A stretch of 64,000 nucleotides of DNA from Prochlorococcus sp. AG-402-M15. GTDB taxonomy: Bacteria; Cyanobacteriota; Cyanobacteriia; PCC-6307; Cyanobiaceae. Location: the NCBI GenBank assembly GCA_003216615.1, contig QCIP01000003.1, positions 62,001-126,000 of the forward strand, given 5' to 3'. The notes below the pieces were generated by a model, which was not told the DNA's origin, did not search any database, and saw only the letters and a program-made list of their open reading frames with translations. The position numbers were made by a program, and so were the translations under genes. Numbering within the stretch: the first letter of the stretch is position 1; each line of letters begins with the position of its first letter. This document shows, piece by piece, positions 62,043 to 64,000 of this stretch.

Positions 62043-62258
62043 ATGCCAAAAATATTCAAACAAAATAAGTTCGCTTTGTTGGGAGCAAATATTTTAATAA
62101 TTTTACTCTGGTTAACTATATCTTCTTTTTTGATGAATGTATCTCAAACTGAAAATGCTCCATTTTTTATATATATAATTTCTTTTTTAATCAGATTTCT
62201 CCCTCCTATGTGGGTTACATGGTTCTTATGGATAAAAAGAAGTGGTTTAAAAAGATAA
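62043..62258 (+). CDS. small hypothetical membrane protein
   Basis: 71 aa; two hydrophobic segments, MPKIFKQNKFALLGANILIILLWLTISSF. Confidence 0.55.
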   Translation: MPKIFKQNKFALLGANILIILLWLTISSFLMNVSQTENAPFFIYIISFLIRFLPPMWVTWFLWIKRSGLKR

Positions 62259-62351
62259 ATAAAAAAGTATTTTTGCGTATTTACTATAAAAATAAATCAG
62301 TTAAAATCTGTGAGCTTACTTGAAATTTTCATGTAAGAATTAGGTAGTTAA

Positions 62352-62389
62352 GAGATTGTTTTTAGCTAAGAAACAATCTCTTTTTTTTA
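62352..62389 (+). terminator. intrinsic terminator
   Basis: GAGATTGTTTTTAGCTAAGAAACAATCTCTTTTTTTT; 10-bp stem and T-run. Confidence 0.85.
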
Positions 62390-62465
62390 CAAATATTTTT
62401 TCTAATAAAAAAGCGTTTGTTAGTATCCCTATTGACCAACACTCATGACGATCAATTTTTTCAAG

Positions 62466-62645
62466 TTAAACAGGTAATCTATTATCAATTTCAACCACGC
62501 CAGAATCCATAAGACGGCCGATTTTAATAACTAAAGCCATATCTAGTCTTGAAAATTCAGATTGATGGTTAGTTATCCAATCAAGTTCAGAAAGAGTTAT
62601 AACTCCTAAAGTATTTACCTTAAGAAAAAGTAAGCCTAAATTCAT
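62466..62645 (-). CDS. small hypothetical protein, last gene of hli cluster
   Basis: Own translation: MNLGLLFLKVNTLGVITLSELDWITNHQSEFSRLDMALVIKIGRLMDSGVVEIDNRLPV*. Confidence 0.65.
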   Translation of the reverse strand: MNLGLLFLKVNTLGVITLSELDWITNHQSEFSRLDMALVIKIGRLMDSGVVEIDNRLPV

Positions 62646-62646
62646 T

Positions 62647-62775
62647 TTAAAAAATTCCAGGGATTATCCAGCCAAATAAGCCATAATTTACAACTAATGC
62701 GAATAAGCCCATCATTGCCATTCTTCCATTAGTTCTCTCGGCGTTTTGCCAATAAGTTGGTTTTGAGTTTTCCAT
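62647..62775 (-). CDS. hli: high-light-inducible protein (Hlip)
   Basis: Own translation: MENSKPTYWQNAERTNGRMAMMGLFALVVNYGLFGWIIPGIF* (NGRxAMxG chlorophyll-binding motif). Confidence 0.92.
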   Translation of the reverse strand: MENSKPTYWQNAERTNGRMAMMGLFALVVNYGLFGWIIPGIF

Positions 62776-62808
62776 TTTGTTGGGTTGAAATTAATTAGTT
62801 AGTATGTT

Positions 62809-63069
62809 TTAAACGAAACCAGGAATTATTTGACCTGTAGTTAGATATGCTCCAACAGCTGCAATTAATCCAAGCATTGCAAATCTGCCGTTAAGAGTTT
62901 CTGCAACGACTTTTTCTTTTTCGATTGTTTTAACTTTTGCTTTTGTGTTTTTCATTTGATTTGAAGATAAATAGTTTGAGTTTTCGTTCTGAAATTGCTT
63001 GGTTAGATAAGCAACGAGGACGACTGTAAGTAATACAATTAAGGCTAAAAAACCTGAAAGAGGACTCAT
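62809..63069 (-). CDS. hli: high-light-inducible protein (Hlip), long N-terminal extension with TM
   Basis: MSPLSGFLALIVLLTVVLVAYLTKQFQNENSNYLSSNQMKNTKAKVKTIEKEKVVAETLNGRFAMLGLIAAVGAYLTTGQIIPGFV; start reset to 63069. Confidence 0.9.
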   Translation of the reverse strand: MSPLSGFLALIVLLTVVLVAYLTKQFQNENSNYLSSNQMKNTKAKVKTIEKEKVVAETLNGRFAMLGLIAAVGAYLTTGQIIPGFV

Positions 63070-63275
63070 TAAAAAATGCCAGGAATAATTTGTCCAGTTG
63101 AAACGTAAGCACCGACTAAAGCAACAAGCCCGATCATTGCCCAACGACCATTAACTTTTTCTGCATTTTGTGGATAGCTTTCGTATGAAACAGACTCATC
63201 TATGTAAGGACGTGTCTCAGTGGGAAACATATTCTGTCTACCACCTGATTCAGTAGTAACGTTTGAATTAGCCAT
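63069..63275 (-). CDS. hli: high-light-inducible protein (Hlip)
   Basis: MANSNVTTESGGRQNMFPTETRPYIDESVSYESYPQNAEKVNGRWAMIGLVALVGAYVSTGQIIPGIF. Confidence 0.95.
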   Translation of the reverse strand: MANSNVTTESGGRQNMFPTETRPYIDESVSYESYPQNAEKVNGRWAMIGLVALVGAYVSTGQIIPGIF

Positions 63276-63436
63276 TTAAATTATGTAATTGTTAATTAAT
63301 GTAACACTAATATTAACAAATGTAAAGTAATAGGCCAAAATTAACTTAAATTCAAGATATCTATTACATATATGTAGCATTACTGTTTCATTGAAGCTAA
63401 ATAGCTAAAGTTACGAGCATTTTTTGTTAAGAATCC

Positions 63437-63727
63437 TTATCCGTAAGCGTGAGAGACTTCTGTCCAACCTTTTTGGTTTAGTTGGTTCCACTTTTCCCAA
63501 GCAGAATCAATATTTAATTTTTCAGTGGATTTATACCCTGCAGGTTCTCCAAGGTGATTCGTATAGAAGAGATGAGTATGAATTTTAAAATTATTTTTAG
63601 TAGAATTTTTGCATTCTTCGAAAAAGATCAGTCTGCTGCCTTCAGGGTTAAGAAGGCAGCCAATTGGCATGTATGTACTGCATCCAAAAGAATAGTTACC
63701 TTTCATTCTATGACTTTCTAAGCTCAT
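63437..63727 (-). CDS. DUF1651-like protein
   Basis: 96 aa; CLLNPEGSRLIFFEECKNS...GEPAGYKSTEKLNIDSAWEKWNQLNQKGWTEVSHAYG. Confidence 0.7.
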   Translation of the reverse strand: MSLESHRMKGNYSFGCSTYMPIGCLLNPEGSRLIFFEECKNSTKNNFKIHTHLFYTNHLGEPAGYKSTEKLNIDSAWEKWNQLNQKGWTEVSHAYG

Positions 63728-63902
63728 TTATTAAGAGTACAATTGTACTAAAAATATATTCTTATCTTTTTGCTGTCAATCCTTTTAATATAAATACTTA
63801 TTTACTAATAATTATTTTGTTTTTAATAAAAATAATAATTTCGTTAAGCTTATGAATTAAAAGGAATATTTAGATATCTAACTACAAAAAGTAACACTTG
63901 CA

Positions 63903-64000
63903 ATGAAGGAGCTCCTAGAGGATATCTATAAAACTGATCATGAGAAGCAAAGAGTAATTTGCAAACTTATTGAATTTAAAGAAGCAATTATTTCACAAGG
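63903..64000 (+). CDS. hypothetical protein, truncated by window edge
   Basis: Open frame MKELLEDIYKTDHEKQRVICKLIEFKEAIISQ... to end of window. Confidence 0.5.
   Translation, partial: MKELLEDIYKTDHEKQRVICKLIEFKEAIISQ

Noticed and set aside
63664-63855. 63-aa + strand ORF at right end
   Set aside because: Overlaps the DUF1651-like gene start and is low-complexity hydrophobic; probably spurious.

Overview
AT-rich, gene-dense bacterial chromosome segment with the hallmarks of a high-light Prochlorococcus-like marine picocyanobacterium. Supporting features are a Pcb chlorophyll-binding antenna, psbD-psbC, hli genes, petM, ycf4, a SOM-type porin, pntA split into two genes, and DUF1651/DUF1824/DUF2808 proteins. 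The left edge (1-2948) carries nucleotide-sugar genes (a UDP-xylose-synthase-like fragment, a UDP-sugar dehydrogenase and a UDP-glucuronate epimerase) and abuts a tRNA-Arg, which looks like the edge of a surface-polysaccharide island. Next comes a mostly core backbone: rsmI, cysQ, pnp, rpsN, rseP, serS, an AAA ATPase, yidC, rnpA, rpmH, aroH and sppA. The stretch 22-36 kb is accessory-like and enriched for iron-limitation genes: flavodoxin plus an adjacent Pcb/IsiA-type antenna gene, a porin, and a PiuC-type dioxygenase divergent from an IdiA/FutA iron-binding protein. It also holds small exported proteins and a large outer-membrane barrel protein with an internal 54-bp tandem repeat. Then follow cobQ, maf, psbCD, ycf4, ilvH, petM, infA, an NTRC-type thioredoxin reductase, pntAA/AB/B, dxr, cysS, polA, an HlyD-like adaptor and ychF. 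The right end (60.9-64 kb) is a run of small orphan ORFs and a compact hli cluster. No CRISPR array, transposase, integrase or rRNA was seen. Items most worth follow-up are a ~110-residue in-frame insertion in the N-terminal exonuclease domain of PolA, the 3x54-bp repeat in the barrel protein, the flavodoxin/Pcb pair, a structured leader before the porin, a likely non-canonical ATT start on an AEC permease, and a tight hli operon ending in an unexplained 59-aa ORF. I ran no searches; family names come from recognising sequence motifs.
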